Assembly: GCA_023436715.1 (NCBI GenBank)
Contig: JAEZIJ010000015.1
Span: 1-64,000, forward strand
Reading direction: 5' to 3'
DNA: 64,000 nucleotides
Origin: Acidobacteriota bacterium
GTDB taxonomy: Bacteria; Acidobacteriota; Terriglobia; Bryobacterales; Bryobacteraceae
Positions 42,220-51,980 of the stretch are shown here, piece after piece. The notes under the pieces are model-generated. The model was not told the DNA's origin. It made no database searches and worked only from the letters and a program-made list of their open reading frames with translations. Made by a program: the position numbers and the translations under genes. Positions within the stretch are counted from its first letter, which is position 1, and the number at the start of each line of letters is the position of its first letter.

Positions 42220-42467
42220 GCGAGAAGCGGCAATTGATGGCTTTGGCCCGGTCGATCAAGAAACGTCTTCACGAGCTGCAGAAAGACGTTGACATGCTAA
42301 TCTCCTTGGCATATGCTAAGGACATGACGCGGCAGGAAAGCGGACACCGGGGCGGAAAGAGGCGCATGGAAACAATGACCCCCGAGGAGCGCCGGGAGGC
42401 CGCAAAGAAGGCAGCGGCGGTGCGGTGGCAGAATGCCAAGGGGGACGCAAAGGGGACGGAGCGATAA
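42216..42467 (+). CDS. Small basic protein downstream of integrase
   Basis: An 83-aa protein from ATG 42216 (ATGA overlap with int). The N-terminus is a helix with Leu heptads ('LARSIKKRLHELQKDVDMLI'), and the C-terminus is 'TPEERREAAKKAAAVRWQ', a motif common in small DNA-associated proteins. It could assist recombination or be an early regulator. Confidence 0.6.
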   Translation: MSEKRQLMALARSIKKRLHELQKDVDMLISLAYAKDMTRQESGHRGGKRRMETMTPEERREAAKKAAAVRWQNAKGDAKGTER

Positions 42468-42487
42468 CGCTATGGTGGAGATAACGC
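42463..42487. repeat. Direct repeats near att, possible arm-type sites
   Basis: GATAACGC occurs at 42463-42470 and again at 42480-42487, about 45 bases before the tRNA fragment. Short direct repeats beside att cores are typical integrase or Xis arm sites. Evidence is weak, resting on two copies. Confidence 0.3.
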
Positions 42488-42532
42488 GAGCGGAATCAAC
42501 CGAATACAGTGAAGTTCAGAACTCAGGAGAAA

Positions 42533-42581
42533 GGGTCTGCAAAGCCTTTATTCGGGAGTTCGATTCTCTCCCGCGCCTCCA
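42533..42581 (+). other. attR: 3' half of tRNA-Cys gene
   Basis: 49 bases read as anticodon stem-loop (loop CTGCAAA with anticodon GCA), variable region, T-arm with TTCGATT loop, acceptor 3' strand CCGCGCC, T and CCA. No matching D-arm or 5' acceptor (GGCGCGG) precedes it, so it is not a complete tRNA. This is the duplicated 3' end left when a phage integrates into a tRNA gene. The orientation requires the intact tRNA-Cys at the other end, left of the window. Confidence 0.85.
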
Positions 42582-42654
42582 GTAAGACCGATTCAACCAA
42601 ACCACGGCCGCAGGACGATTATGGCTGCGGTGCCGGCCGGTAGGCCCTACGTGT

Positions 42655-43365
42655 TCATCTCTTCAGGAGTTGCTGCACCTCTTCGATCGAGAATGGCGGC
42701 TCACGCCGGTGGATTACAACGTGGCAATTGGGGCATACCGGTCGTAGATCCTCGATCGGATTGACTTCGTATTCTGAGCCAATGCTGGCGACGGGGCGGA
42801 TGTGATGCACATGAATGATGCCGTCAGCTACGGGGCCATATTGCTCAGCGAAACTGAGGCTGCACACAGAACAAACAGTCCCGTAGTGCTCCAAACATCG
42901 CCTCCGGGCCACCCGGTTCCGCTCGTAAGCGTTTACGACGATGGTGGTGGTACTGCCCTCTCTGAGTGATCCGGTCACGACGTCGGGATATAGTCTCCCG
43001 GAACTGTTGTCGAGTAATCCATACTCTACGGCTGCATCTCGAAGTTCCGGCCGGAGTCGCCACAGAAAGCCACGACCTTCGCGAGAATTCCTCCCGGTGA
43101 ATAGTACGTGCCACCATCTCGTGCTTCCGTCAGGTCTCTTTGGCGGCTGTACTTCACTCAATTCAGTCAAGCGCTTAGCCAGGTTCGCAGCTTCCAGATT
43201 TATGGGGCCGTGATGGGGAAGGCCCATGCAATGTGCAATCTCACCACACGAGAGCTCGTTCTGAGGAGCCTCGCAGAGGAGAGTCAGCATCTCTCGCTGG
43301 CGCGCGGTCAGGCTGCCCGCGATTCTTATCAATGCTTCTGCGAGTAGGGAGGCATCCTCCGACAT
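42655..43365 (-). CDS. HNH endonuclease with winged-helix N-terminus
   Basis: A 236-aa protein just outside attR, on the host side. Residues 1-75 look like a winged helix ('ALIRIAGSLTARQREMLTLL', 'ELSCGEIAHCMGLPHHGPIN'). Residues about 155-225 hold the HNH core: 'CLEHYGTVCSVCSLSFAEQY', 'IIHVHHIRPVASIGSEYEVN', 'LRPVCPNCHVVIHRREP', with CxxC pairs, HHI and the CPNCH-H end. It resembles McrA/HNH restriction nucleases. It could be a solitary restriction gene gained with or before the prophage. Confidence 0.8.
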   Translation of the reverse strand: MSEDASLLAEALIRIAGSLTARQREMLTLLCEAPQNELSCGEIAHCMGLPHHGPINLEAANLAKRLTELSEVQPPKRPDGSTRWWHVLFTGRNSREGRGFLWRLRPELRDAAVEYGLLDNSSGRLYPDVVTGSLREGSTTTIVVNAYERNRVARRRCLEHYGTVCSVCSLSFAEQYGPVADGIIHVHHIRPVASIGSEYEVNPIEDLRPVCPNCHVVIHRREPPFSIEEVQQLLKR

Positions 43366-43419
43366 GTTTTCACCATAGCGCTGAAAGAGCGATATCCGGG
43401 ATCAGAATGTCAGAATAGA

Positions 43420-43431
43420 GGTACTAGTACC
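43420..43431. promoter_or_regulatory. 12-bp perfect palindrome GGTACTAGTACC
   Basis: GGTACTAGTACC lies between the divergent HNH gene and the small gene at 43488, 55 bases from the HNH start. Its ACTAGT core is shared with the prophage operator palindrome (TGACTAGTCA). It could be an operator for the HNH gene. Confidence 0.4.
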
Positions 43432-43452
43432 GCTCCCCCTTTTCGCGAACAT

Positions 43453-43483
43453 TTGACACTTCCAAACAGACTGAGCCTATTAC
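43453..43483 (+). promoter_or_regulatory. Putative promoter for small gene at 43488
   Basis: TTGACA (43453-43458) and TATTAC (43478-43483) with a 19-base spacer. The -35 is a perfect consensus match, and the spacing is slightly long. Confidence 0.4.
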
Positions 43484-43487
43484 TTTT

Positions 43488-43712
43488 GTGAGCATCATTC
43501 TGTACACTGGCGGTGTGAATGAAACGAAGCCGTTCACATATAACATCGTTGAATTCATCACCAGGGACGTCGAGATAGATACGGACCGCATCCCCCAGTA
43601 CGACGACGAAGCCGGGGCGCGCGCCGCGGGTCACGATCACGGCGATATTTTCAAGACGCCGGACGGGCGACTGGGCATGGTCGGCGTGATACCTTCAGAC
43701 GGGCGCGAGTAG
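43488..43712 (+). CDS. Small acidic protein, unknown
   Basis: A 74-aa frame from GTG 43488. A shorter start at GTG 43515 gives MNETKPFTYN... and fits better with the upstream promoter. The body is acidic ('EFITRDVEIDTDRIPQYDDE') and ends 'FKTPDGRLGMVGVIPSDGRE'. No family recognised. Confidence 0.5.
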   Translation: MSIILYTGGVNETKPFTYNIVEFITRDVEIDTDRIPQYDDEAGARAAGHDHGDIFKTPDGRLGMVGVIPSDGRE

Positions 43713-43735
43713 CAACTCGCGCCCGCTCTTGTGCG

Positions 43736-44821
43736 CTACTCGTACGGAAGATTGAGGGCTTCCATGATGCCCCTCATATAGCCGAAGGCGAGCACCTTGC
43801 CTCCCATGGCGTAACCGGGGCGGTCGTTTGCCTCCCCCTCGATGGTGGGGGCGTGGTCCGGGCGGATAGGGCCGGTAAAGCCGCCCTTGCTGTAAATCTT
43901 GAGCATCCGGACCATATCAGTCGGGCCGTTGTCGTGGAAGGTCTCGTGGAACTTCTCTTTCGTGCCTTCCACATCCCGGAAATGCACGAAGAAGATCTTT
44001 TTCTTGCCGCACCATTCCTTCGCGAGCGAATAGATGTCCTCGCCCATGAGGCGGAAGTTGGCCTGGCAGAAGGTGACCCCGTTGATCGGGCTCGGAACCA
44101 TATCCATCACGCGACGATAGTTCCGCGCGCTGGTAACGATGCGCGCGACTCCGCGCAGGGGCGAAATCGGTGGATCGTCGGGGTGCAGCGCCATCTGCAC
44201 GCCGAATTTGTCCGCCACCGGCATCACCGCCTTGACGAAGTACGTCATGTTATCCCACATCTTCTCTTCGCTGACTTCGCCCCAGCGGGTGTTTCCTAAA
44301 GCCTTTGCCGCGGCGAGGTCGAACTCGCTCGTGAGGGCGCCGCCGCGTTCCGGCAGGTTCGTGCGGGTACGGGACCATCCCAGCCCGGCCATGAAGTTGT
44401 AGCAGATCATCTTGATGCCGGCCTTGCTGAGCGCTTCAATGGCCCACTTGTAGTTTTCGATCTCCTCGTCGCGGCCCTCAACCCCGAGCTTGATTCTCTC
44501 CGCGGCCACGGGGTGGCTTTCGACGCCGGCGATCGTGATGCCGGACTCCGCGAACCCATCCTTGAGTTTCTGGACGACTTCGACGTACTCCTCGCGGCGG
44601 TACCGGCTCAGACCGACACCCGCAATGGCATAGTTCACGCCGATTTGTCTCGATAGCCTGACATCGCGGCTGCGAGGCGACGAGTACAACTCGGCAAATT
44701 TTATTCCCGGTTTCCCGGGTTTCTGTTTTTCGGGCGCTGCGAACGCGGGCAGGGCAGAGCTGGCACCTGCCAAAGTGGCCAACGTGCCCTGAAGGGCGCC
44801 GCGGCGTGTAAGACGGTTCAT
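43736..44821 (-). CDS. TAT-exported mannonate dehydratase (UxuA)-like protein
   Basis: A 361-aa protein. The N-terminus 'NRLTRRGALQGTLATLAGAS' is a twin-arginine-type signal. The body has the mannonate dehydratase TIM-barrel motifs: 'MALHPDDPPISPLRGVARIV', 'FVHFRDVEGTKEKFHETFHD', 'GPTDMVRMLKIYSKGGFTGP', 'IRPDHAPTIEGEANDRPGYA'. UxuA converts D-mannonate to 2-keto-3-deoxygluconate in the cytoplasm, so export is unusual and the substrate may differ. GGAGG precedes its ATG. It is divergent from the symporter gene. Confidence 0.75.
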   Translation of the reverse strand: MNRLTRRGALQGTLATLAGASSALPAFAAPEKQKPGKPGIKFAELYSSPRSRDVRLSRQIGVNYAIAGVGLSRYRREEYVEVVQKLKDGFAESGITIAGVESHPVAAERIKLGVEGRDEEIENYKWAIEALSKAGIKMICYNFMAGLGWSRTRTNLPERGGALTSEFDLAAAKALGNTRWGEVSEEKMWDNMTYFVKAVMPVADKFGVQMALHPDDPPISPLRGVARIVTSARNYRRVMDMVPSPINGVTFCQANFRLMGEDIYSLAKEWCGKKKIFFVHFRDVEGTKEKFHETFHDNGPTDMVRMLKIYSKGGFTGPIRPDHAPTIEGEANDRPGYAMGGKVLAFGYMRGIMEALNLPYE

Positions 44822-44955
44822 TAATCCTCCTTAATGAGAGTGTGCAGGCTACCCAGTGAAGGCGACAGAAAAGTTAAATAGGTTTCAGCTCGCCGAAAGC
44901 AGAGTTCTGCAGCGCCGTCAGGCGTATGATAAACTCACACGTCGAGGTTTTTTGA

Positions 44956-46605
<1,650 letters not shown>

Positions 46606-46611
46606 AGGCAT

Positions 46612-46800
46612 ATGTGGGATCTTAGGTTGCCTGCGGGCATGTTCTTTTTCGGGCTGGGACTGATTCTGTGCGGTTACGGCTTGTTCGTACCCGCGCGTGC
46701 GGCGATGGCTCCGGACATCAACGTGAATCTCTATAGCGGCCTCGCGATGGGCGTTTTCGGGGCGATCATGCTGCTGCTCGCGTGGCGGAGGCCCTCGTGA
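46612..46800 (+). CDS. Small two-TM protein between symporter and galactokinase
   Basis: A 62-aa protein with two hydrophobic segments (about residues 7-29 and 40-57). It lies 6 bases after the symporter stop and ends overlapping GTG 46797. It may be a small subunit or stabiliser of the symporter; not recognised. Confidence 0.6.
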   Translation: MWDLRLPAGMFFFGLGLILCGYGLFVPARAAMAPDINVNLYSGLAMGVFGAIMLLLAWRRPS

Positions 46801-47936
46801 AGGACGCCTTCGCGCGCGTTTTCGGGCCTGCGGACGGAGTGCGTGTGTTCCGCGGTCCGGGGCGGGTGAACCTGATCGGCGAGCACACGGACTACAACCT
46901 CGGGTTCGTGCTGCCGATGGCACTCGACATGGCGTGCTTCGTTGCCGCCGCGCCGAACGGCGGGGACACCCTGCGCGTGTACTCGGAGGACATGAAGCAG
47001 TCGCGCGAGTGGCCGGTAGCGGCGCTGCCGACGCTCGAGCCCGCGCACGATTGGGGCGATTACGTGGCCGGCGTGGCCCAGCAACTCGTGCGTGCGGGTT
47101 ACGCCGTGGCTCCCTCGAACCTGCTGATCCACAGCACCGTGCCGGTCGGATCGGGGTTGAGCTCATCTGCGGCGCTTGAGACTTCGACGGCGCTGGCGCT
47201 GCTCGCCGGCCGCCCGATGGACAAGCTCGAACTCGTGAAGCTGTGCCGGCGGGCGGAGAACGAGTTCGTCGGCATGCCGTGCGGCATCATGGACCAGTAC
47301 ATCTCCGTGTTCGGCAGAGAAGGCGCGGCGGTGAAGATCGATTGCCGCAGCCTGGAGCACGGCGTCGCGCAACTGCCGCCGGAGATCGCCATCGTGGCGG
47401 TGAACACGATGGTGAAGCACGAACTCGGGCAATCGGCATACCGCGACCGCGTGCGTGAGTGCAAGGAAGCGGTCGAGGTGATCCGCCGCATGCGCCCGGA
47501 TGTGGCAAGCTTGCGCGACGTGGACGTGGCCATGTTCGAGATTGCAGCCGACGACATTCCTCCGGTGCCGCGCAAGCGCGCGCGCCACGTGGTGACCGAG
47601 GACGCACGCGTGGAAGCGTTCATGGAGGCATCCAACCGAGGCGACCTCGAAGACATGGGTGCGCTGTTCGTGGCATCACACCGCAGCCTGCAATACGACT
47701 ACGAAGTGAGCTGCGAGGAACTGGACTTCCTCGTGGATACGGCCCTCGGCCTCTCCGGCGTGATGGGCGCCCGCATGACGGGCGGCGGCTTCGGCGGCTG
47801 CACGGTGAACCTGGTGCGGCCGGAAGAGGTAGCTAAGTTCTCCGAGCGGATTACCGAGGCGTATCGGCAGAAGTTCGGGATTACGCCGAGTATTTATCCG
47901 TGCCGGCCCTCGGCGGGCGCAGACGAGGTTTGCTGA
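46797..47936 (+). CDS. galK: Galactokinase
   Basis: A 379-aa GHMP kinase phosphorylating galactose at C1 (Leloir pathway). Signatures: 'GRVNLIGEHTDYNLGFVLPM' (galactokinase substrate motif), 'VPVGSGLSSSAALETSTALA' (GHMP ATP loop) and 'ARMTGGGFGGCTVNLV'. The start is taken as GTG 46797 because GGAGG lies 5 bases upstream and overlaps the preceding stop; GTG 46782 is an alternative. It is coexpressed with the symporter. Confidence 0.93.
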   Translation: MKDAFARVFGPADGVRVFRGPGRVNLIGEHTDYNLGFVLPMALDMACFVAAAPNGGDTLRVYSEDMKQSREWPVAALPTLEPAHDWGDYVAGVAQQLVRAGYAVAPSNLLIHSTVPVGSGLSSSAALETSTALALLAGRPMDKLELVKLCRRAENEFVGMPCGIMDQYISVFGREGAAVKIDCRSLEHGVAQLPPEIAIVAVNTMVKHELGQSAYRDRVRECKEAVEVIRRMRPDVASLRDVDVAMFEIAADDIPPVPRKRARHVVTEDARVEAFMEASNRGDLEDMGALFVASHRSLQYDYEVSCEELDFLVDTALGLSGVMGARMTGGGFGGCTVNLVRPEEVAKFSERITEAYRQKFGITPSIYPCRPSAGADEVC

Positions 47937-47983
47937 AGCTTCCGCATCTTGCTGTTGTGGTCCCGTTGTGACTACAATTGGGC

Positions 47984-48250
47984 ATGGCGAGGGCTGATAC
48001 CTATGTCCGTGCCCGCATCGACACGGTGACGAAGGACCGGGCAGCCGATGCGCTCGAAGCGATGGGGCTATCCATCTCGGATGCTATTCGCCTGCTGATG
48101 CTGCGCGTAGCGGACGAACGCCGGCTACCCTTCGATGTCCGGGTGCCAAATGCTACGACTCGCAGGGCCATAGCCGAGCTTGAGAGGGGCGAAGGCAAGC
48201 GCGTCCGCGGCATCAGAGCGCTGCTGGCGGATCTGAATGCGGACCATTGA
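47984..48250 (+). CDS. RelB/DinJ-type antitoxin
   Basis: An 88-aa protein from ATG 47984. It has the ribbon-helix-helix DinJ pattern 'DTYVRARIDTVTKDRAADAL', 'MGLSISDAIRLLMLRVADER', 'LPFDVRVPNATT'. In family systems it neutralises a YafQ/RelE-type mRNA interferase and represses the operon. Here the toxin is truncated to 13 codons, so the antitoxin is effectively orphan. Confidence 0.9.
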   Translation: MARADTYVRARIDTVTKDRAADALEAMGLSISDAIRLLMLRVADERRLPFDVRVPNATTRRAIAELERGEGKRVRGIRALLADLNADH

Positions 48251-48278
48251 GTATTCCGCAGCGTTCAAACCTGACTAA
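48237..48278 (+). pseudogene. Truncated YafQ/RelE-type toxin
   Basis: ATG 48237, overlapping the antitoxin 3' end in the usual way, reads MRTIEYSAAFKPD then TAA. 'MRTIEYSAAFK' is the normal start of YafQ-family toxins (about 90 aa). The rest is missing and is replaced by an intergenic inverted repeat 24 bases on. The toxin cannot be functional. Confidence 0.8.
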
Positions 48279-48301
48279 TACAGAGCCACAAAAAATGAGT
48301 T

Positions 48302-48376
48302 GGCCGCAGATGAACACGGATCAAAGCTGATCGAAAGTGCAGGTTTATCTGCGTTGATCCGTGTTCATCTGCGGCC
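48302..48376. repeat. Perfect 23-bp inverted repeat (REP/MITE-like)
   Basis: Arms at 48302-48324 and 48354-48376 are exact reverse complements (first arm begins GGCCGCAGATGAACACGG), with a 29-base spacer that contains another ATCTGCG copy. Similar 'cagatgaacacggat' sequences recur as intergenic repeats in many bacterial genomes. It sits at the break in the toxin gene, just before dinB. Confidence 0.85.
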
Positions 48377-48397
48377 CGATTGAGGGTTTTGGGCCGG

Positions 48398-49642
48398 ATG
48401 AGAACCATTTTCCACCTCGACATGGATGCGTTCTTCGTCTCGGTCGAAGAGCTGTTCGACCCGTCGTTGAAGGGCAAGGCGGTGGTGGTGGGCGGACAGG
48501 CGCACGAGCGCGGCGTGGTGTCCGCCGCGTCCTATGAGGCCCGGAAGTTCGGGGTGCATTCGGCCCTGCCGTTGCGTACCGCGTACCAGCGCTGCCCCCA
48601 CGCGATTTTCATCGACGGCCATCCAGGCCGATACCGCGAGTACTCCGAGAAGGTCTTCGAGATCCTCCGCAGCTTTACACCCGTGGTCGAGATGGCATCC
48701 ATCGATGAGGCGTACCTCGATATGACGGGCACGGAGCGCCTCCACGGTCCGCCGCTGCGAGCTGCGCACCTGCTCCATCAGAAGGTGAAAGAGCGGACCG
48801 AACTCAACTGCTCGATCGGCATCTCCGCCGCGCGCATGGTTGCCAAAGTCGCCTCGGACCAGGCGAAGCCTAACGGCATACTCTGGGTGATCCCGGGCCA
48901 GGAGGCGAGCTTCCTTGCGCCGCTGGACGTGCGCAGAATTCCGGGCGTCGGCAAGGTCACCGAAAAACACCTGAACGCGTACGGCATTCACCGTGTAGGC
49001 GACATGATGCGGCTGGACGAGTCTTTTCTGGAGGAGAAGTTCGGGAAGTGGGGGCTCGCGCTGGCCGGAAAAGCGCGCGGCCTGGACGCCGGAGGCTGGT
49101 TCGACGTGGAACTCGGCGATCGGGAAGACCCGAAATCCATCAGCCACGAGCACACGTTCACGGAGGATACGGCGGACCAGCAATTAATCGAATCCACGCT
49201 GGCCCAGCTCTGCGTCATGGTGGGCCGCCGCCTGCGCGAGCACGCGCTCCACACACGCACCGTGCAACTCAAGCTGCGCTACAAGGACTTCACCACGATC
49301 ACTCGAGCCCACACCCTCGATCACGCGACCCAACTCGATACCGAGCTCATCCAGGAAACCCGCGTTCTGTTCCGGACCAACTGGAAGCCGGGAGCGCTCG
49401 TCCGGCTCGTGGGTGTACACGCCGGATCGCTCGCCGCCGCGGAAGGCCAGATGAACCTGCTCGAGCACGAGCAGAGCGACCGTTGGAGAAAAGCGCTGGG
49501 CGCGGTGGACCGGCTGCGAGATAAGTTCGGCGAATCCGCCGTCTCACTCGGCACCGCGGTTAAGGGTACCTATCGCGAGAAGACGCATGAGAACCCGGCC
49601 GGCCTGCCGGGAAAGCGCAAGCCGGACGGGGAGGGGAAGTAA
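48398..49642 (+). CDS. dinB: DNA polymerase IV
   Basis: A 414-aa Y-family translesion polymerase from ATG 48398. Catalytic motifs: 'FHLDMDAFFVSVEE' and 'SIDEAYLDMTG' (near residue 101). The thumb/HhH region 'RRIPGVGKVTEKHLNAYGIH' and little-finger domain (about 235-360) follow. A basic tail with 'GLPGKRKPDGEGK' ends it, without a clear clamp-binding QxxLF motif. No LexA-type site was recognised upstream; the 23-bp inverted repeat lies there instead. Confidence 0.95.
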   Translation: MRTIFHLDMDAFFVSVEELFDPSLKGKAVVVGGQAHERGVVSAASYEARKFGVHSALPLRTAYQRCPHAIFIDGHPGRYREYSEKVFEILRSFTPVVEMASIDEAYLDMTGTERLHGPPLRAAHLLHQKVKERTELNCSIGISAARMVAKVASDQAKPNGILWVIPGQEASFLAPLDVRRIPGVGKVTEKHLNAYGIHRVGDMMRLDESFLEEKFGKWGLALAGKARGLDAGGWFDVELGDREDPKSISHEHTFTEDTADQQLIESTLAQLCVMVGRRLREHALHTRTVQLKLRYKDFTTITRAHTLDHATQLDTELIQETRVLFRTNWKPGALVRLVGVHAGSLAAAEGQMNLLEHEQSDRWRKALGAVDRLRDKFGESAVSLGTAVKGTYREKTHENPAGLPGKRKPDGEGK

Positions 49643-49646
49643 GGCG

Positions 49647-51980
49647 TCAGAAGTTCGCCGTCGTCGGCTGCGACACACCCACTGAATTCGAGAGCGTCAC
49701 CGTTACCGAGCGAAGGCCGCTCACACCACCCTGCACGGTGAACGGCTGCACGTAGCTGAACATGCTCCCGAACTGTCTTGATGCCGGGTCGTTGTACCAC
49801 GTAGTGAAGTCTGAACCGACCGGCAACGTGAGGTCCGAGTTCTGAACGCTCGATCCGGCTGCCGCGGCGAATGTGAATCTCGCCTGGGTCACCTCGCGAG
49901 ACGTCGAGTAGCCGCTGATCCGCACCTCGAAACCTGTGCCGGTCCGGGCGACAGCCACGCTCGTGATCGCAGGCGCTCGCCGGTTCACCACGATCGTGCG
50001 CATAAGCGCGGGCGACGGCGTGATATCAAGCCCACCCGCCTCCAGGTGCGCCAGGGTGATTACGATCGTTCCGGCCACCGTACCGGTTTGCAGACCGGCA
50101 TCCGGAAACTGCGGCGAGTTGGGCTCCACCGTGAAGTTGAAGGTCCGGCCGCCTGTCGCAAACTGGATGGCCGGGTCGTCAGCCGAAGCCCCGTCCGGCG
50201 TGAACGCGAGCGTCAGTTGACCGCTCAGCCTGATCGGGTATCCGCTCCCGAGGGTCCCTGTGGCCTTCACCTGCTGCGCGGGATTGGCCGAATCCGGGGC
50301 GACGAGATCGATTTGCGGCAGCGGCGGTGTGCGCACCGTGAGGGCAAGCGCTTTCGTCGCGGACCCGCCCGTGCTGTCCGTGACCTTAGCCACGATTGCG
50401 AAGCTGCCCGCAGCTCCCGGAGTCCCGCCGAGCATTCCTGTTCCCGAGTCGATGCCGACCCCTGCCGGCAGCGACCCTGTCACCGACCACGAATACGGCG
50501 GAGTTCCACCGGCCGCGGCAAGAGCTTGGGAATAGGCTGTCCCGGCCGTGCCTGCGGCCAGCGACGATGTTGTGACCTCGAGCAGCCTGGGGTTAATCGT
50601 GAGCGTGAATTGGCGAGTGGCGCTTTTCTTCGCGCTGTCCGTCACTTGAATCGAGACAATTGCGGAGCCCGCGCTTGCAGGCGTCCCGCTAATGGCGCCC
50701 GTTGCCGCATCGATCGCCAGGCCCGAAGGCAGCTCGCTTGCCGACCACGTGTATGGAGGCACGCCGCCGTTCGCTTCGACCTGCTGCGAATACGGAGCCG
50801 CGACATTTCCGGATGCGAGTGAGCCGGTGACGATCGCCAGCGGCGGTGCGGTGACCACCAGCACGAAATCGCGCTTCGCGCTGGTGCGCGCGCTGTCCGT
50901 AACCTGGACTGTGAACCCGAACGTTCCCGACGCGGTCGGTGTTCCGCTGATTGCGCCGGTGGCGCCGTCGAGTTTCAGGCCGGCCGGCAGAGTAGTGGCC
51001 GTCCACGCGAGCGGCGCCTGGCCGCCCCTGGCAACCAGCGGCTGCGAATAGGCTGTCCCGACTGTGGCGCCGGGCAGCGGCGATGTGGTTGCGATCTCCA
51101 GCGCCGGACCTGCGATCTTGACGGTATAGGTCTTCGAAACGGAATCTCCGGCTTCATCTTTCACCGTGACGGTCATCGTAAAGGCGCCCGCCTGCGTAGG
51201 CGTGCCGGCCACAGCACCGCTGGAGGCCACAATCAGACCGGGCGGCACTCCGCTGCCGGTCCAGCTATACGTTCCGTCACCGCCGCTCGCGTAAAGGTTC
51301 TCCCAGTAGCTTTTGCCGACCGCGCCATCGGGCAGGGTGTCCGGAAACCAGATCTGGAGCGGGGTCTGAGGCGCGTTGACTGTCAGAGTAAAGGACTGGT
51401 CGCCCCAGTATGCGTAGTCGGAGTAGGGCGCCGATCCGTCTGTGACCTTCAGCGTAAAACCGAGCGTCCCCGCCGAGGCCGGAGTGCCGCTGAGCACGCC
51501 GGTGCCGGAATTCAACGACAATCCCGGAGGCAAGGCCCCGCCGGTGACCTCCCAGGTGTAAGGCGGCATCGTTCCCTCGGGGTTGATCGTAATCGGCTGC
51601 ACATAGGGTGCTCCAACCGTCCCCGAAGGCAGGGTGGGAGGAGTGATGAACGGAATTGTGATCGTGAACGGCAGCCACTCTGAGTACCCTCCATTCCCTC
51701 CCATAACAGATAGGGGCCCGACACGCGGTGACATGAGAAGACTGCCCGGCATCGTGAACGTAATGTGGGTGGGATCCACGTAAGTCGCCGGAAACCACGA
51801 ATCCTCGTACAAAACCTGGTCCTGCGTTGTGAAATTCGATCCGGTGATTGTGATTACCGTGTCCGGGCTGCCGGCCACAGCCCTGTCGGGGCTCAGAGCA
51901 GTGATGACAGGGGCCGTCTGCGGCGTCGCAGTTGCGGCTGCGATCAGGGCAATCAAAGCTGCGCAAGCAATCCGGTTCAT
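49647..51980 (-). CDS. Exported protein with IPT/TIG and putative-Ig repeats
   Basis: A 777-aa protein starting at ATG 51980 with a signal peptide ('MNRIACAALIALIAAATATP'). Residues about 25-110 are IPT/TIG-like ('VITALSPDRAVAGSPDTVIT'). Five or more putative-Ig units follow, each with 'A.GG.pPY.W', 'lPpGL' and 'sGTP..aG.f..t..VtDS'. The C-terminal 200 residues are a different beta domain. Probably a surface adhesin. The start overlaps the upstream gene's stop. Architecture and motifs parallel the prophage tail fibre at 25616-28087. Confidence 0.8.
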   Translation of the reverse strand: MNRIACAALIALIAAATATPQTAPVITALSPDRAVAGSPDTVITITGSNFTTQDQVLYEDSWFPATYVDPTHITFTMPGSLLMSPRVGPLSVMGGNGGYSEWLPFTITIPFITPPTLPSGTVGAPYVQPITINPEGTMPPYTWEVTGGALPPGLSLNSGTGVLSGTPASAGTLGFTLKVTDGSAPYSDYAYWGDQSFTLTVNAPQTPLQIWFPDTLPDGAVGKSYWENLYASGGDGTYSWTGSGVPPGLIVASSGAVAGTPTQAGAFTMTVTVKDEAGDSVSKTYTVKIAGPALEIATTSPLPGATVGTAYSQPLVARGGQAPLAWTATTLPAGLKLDGATGAISGTPTASGTFGFTVQVTDSARTSAKRDFVLVVTAPPLAIVTGSLASGNVAAPYSQQVEANGGVPPYTWSASELPSGLAIDAATGAISGTPASAGSAIVSIQVTDSAKKSATRQFTLTINPRLLEVTTSSLAAGTAGTAYSQALAAAGGTPPYSWSVTGSLPAGVGIDSGTGMLGGTPGAAGSFAIVAKVTDSTGGSATKALALTVRTPPLPQIDLVAPDSANPAQQVKATGTLGSGYPIRLSGQLTLAFTPDGASADDPAIQFATGGRTFNFTVEPNSPQFPDAGLQTGTVAGTIVITLAHLEAGGLDITPSPALMRTIVVNRRAPAITSVAVARTGTGFEVRISGYSTSREVTQARFTFAAAAGSSVQNSDLTLPVGSDFTTWYNDPASRQFGSMFSYVQPFTVQGGVSGLRSVTVTLSNSVGVSQPTTANF

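Larger units (their letters stand above)
1..42581 (+). mobile_element. Temperate podovirus-like prophage (left end outside window)
   Basis: Phage genes are continuous from the first base to a tyrosine integrase at 41083-42219, and the element closes at a 3' tRNA-Cys fragment. The order is accessory/replication genes, small terminase, sigma factor, large terminase, portal, scaffold, capsid, adaptors, tail fibre, ejection proteins, lysis-type gene, repressor, early genes, excisionase, integrase. All core modules look open and unbroken, so the element could be inducible. The intact tRNA-Cys expected at attL, and any genes between it and position 1, lie outside the window. The podoviral assignment rests on the 693-aa portal, the adaptor set, the large ejection-type protein and the absence of a tape-measure gene. 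Confidence 0.93.

Noticed and set aside
42470..42581. Complete tRNA-Cys gene
   Set aside because: The anticodon arm, T-arm and acceptor 3' strand are present but the D-arm and 5' acceptor are missing, so it is an att fragment.
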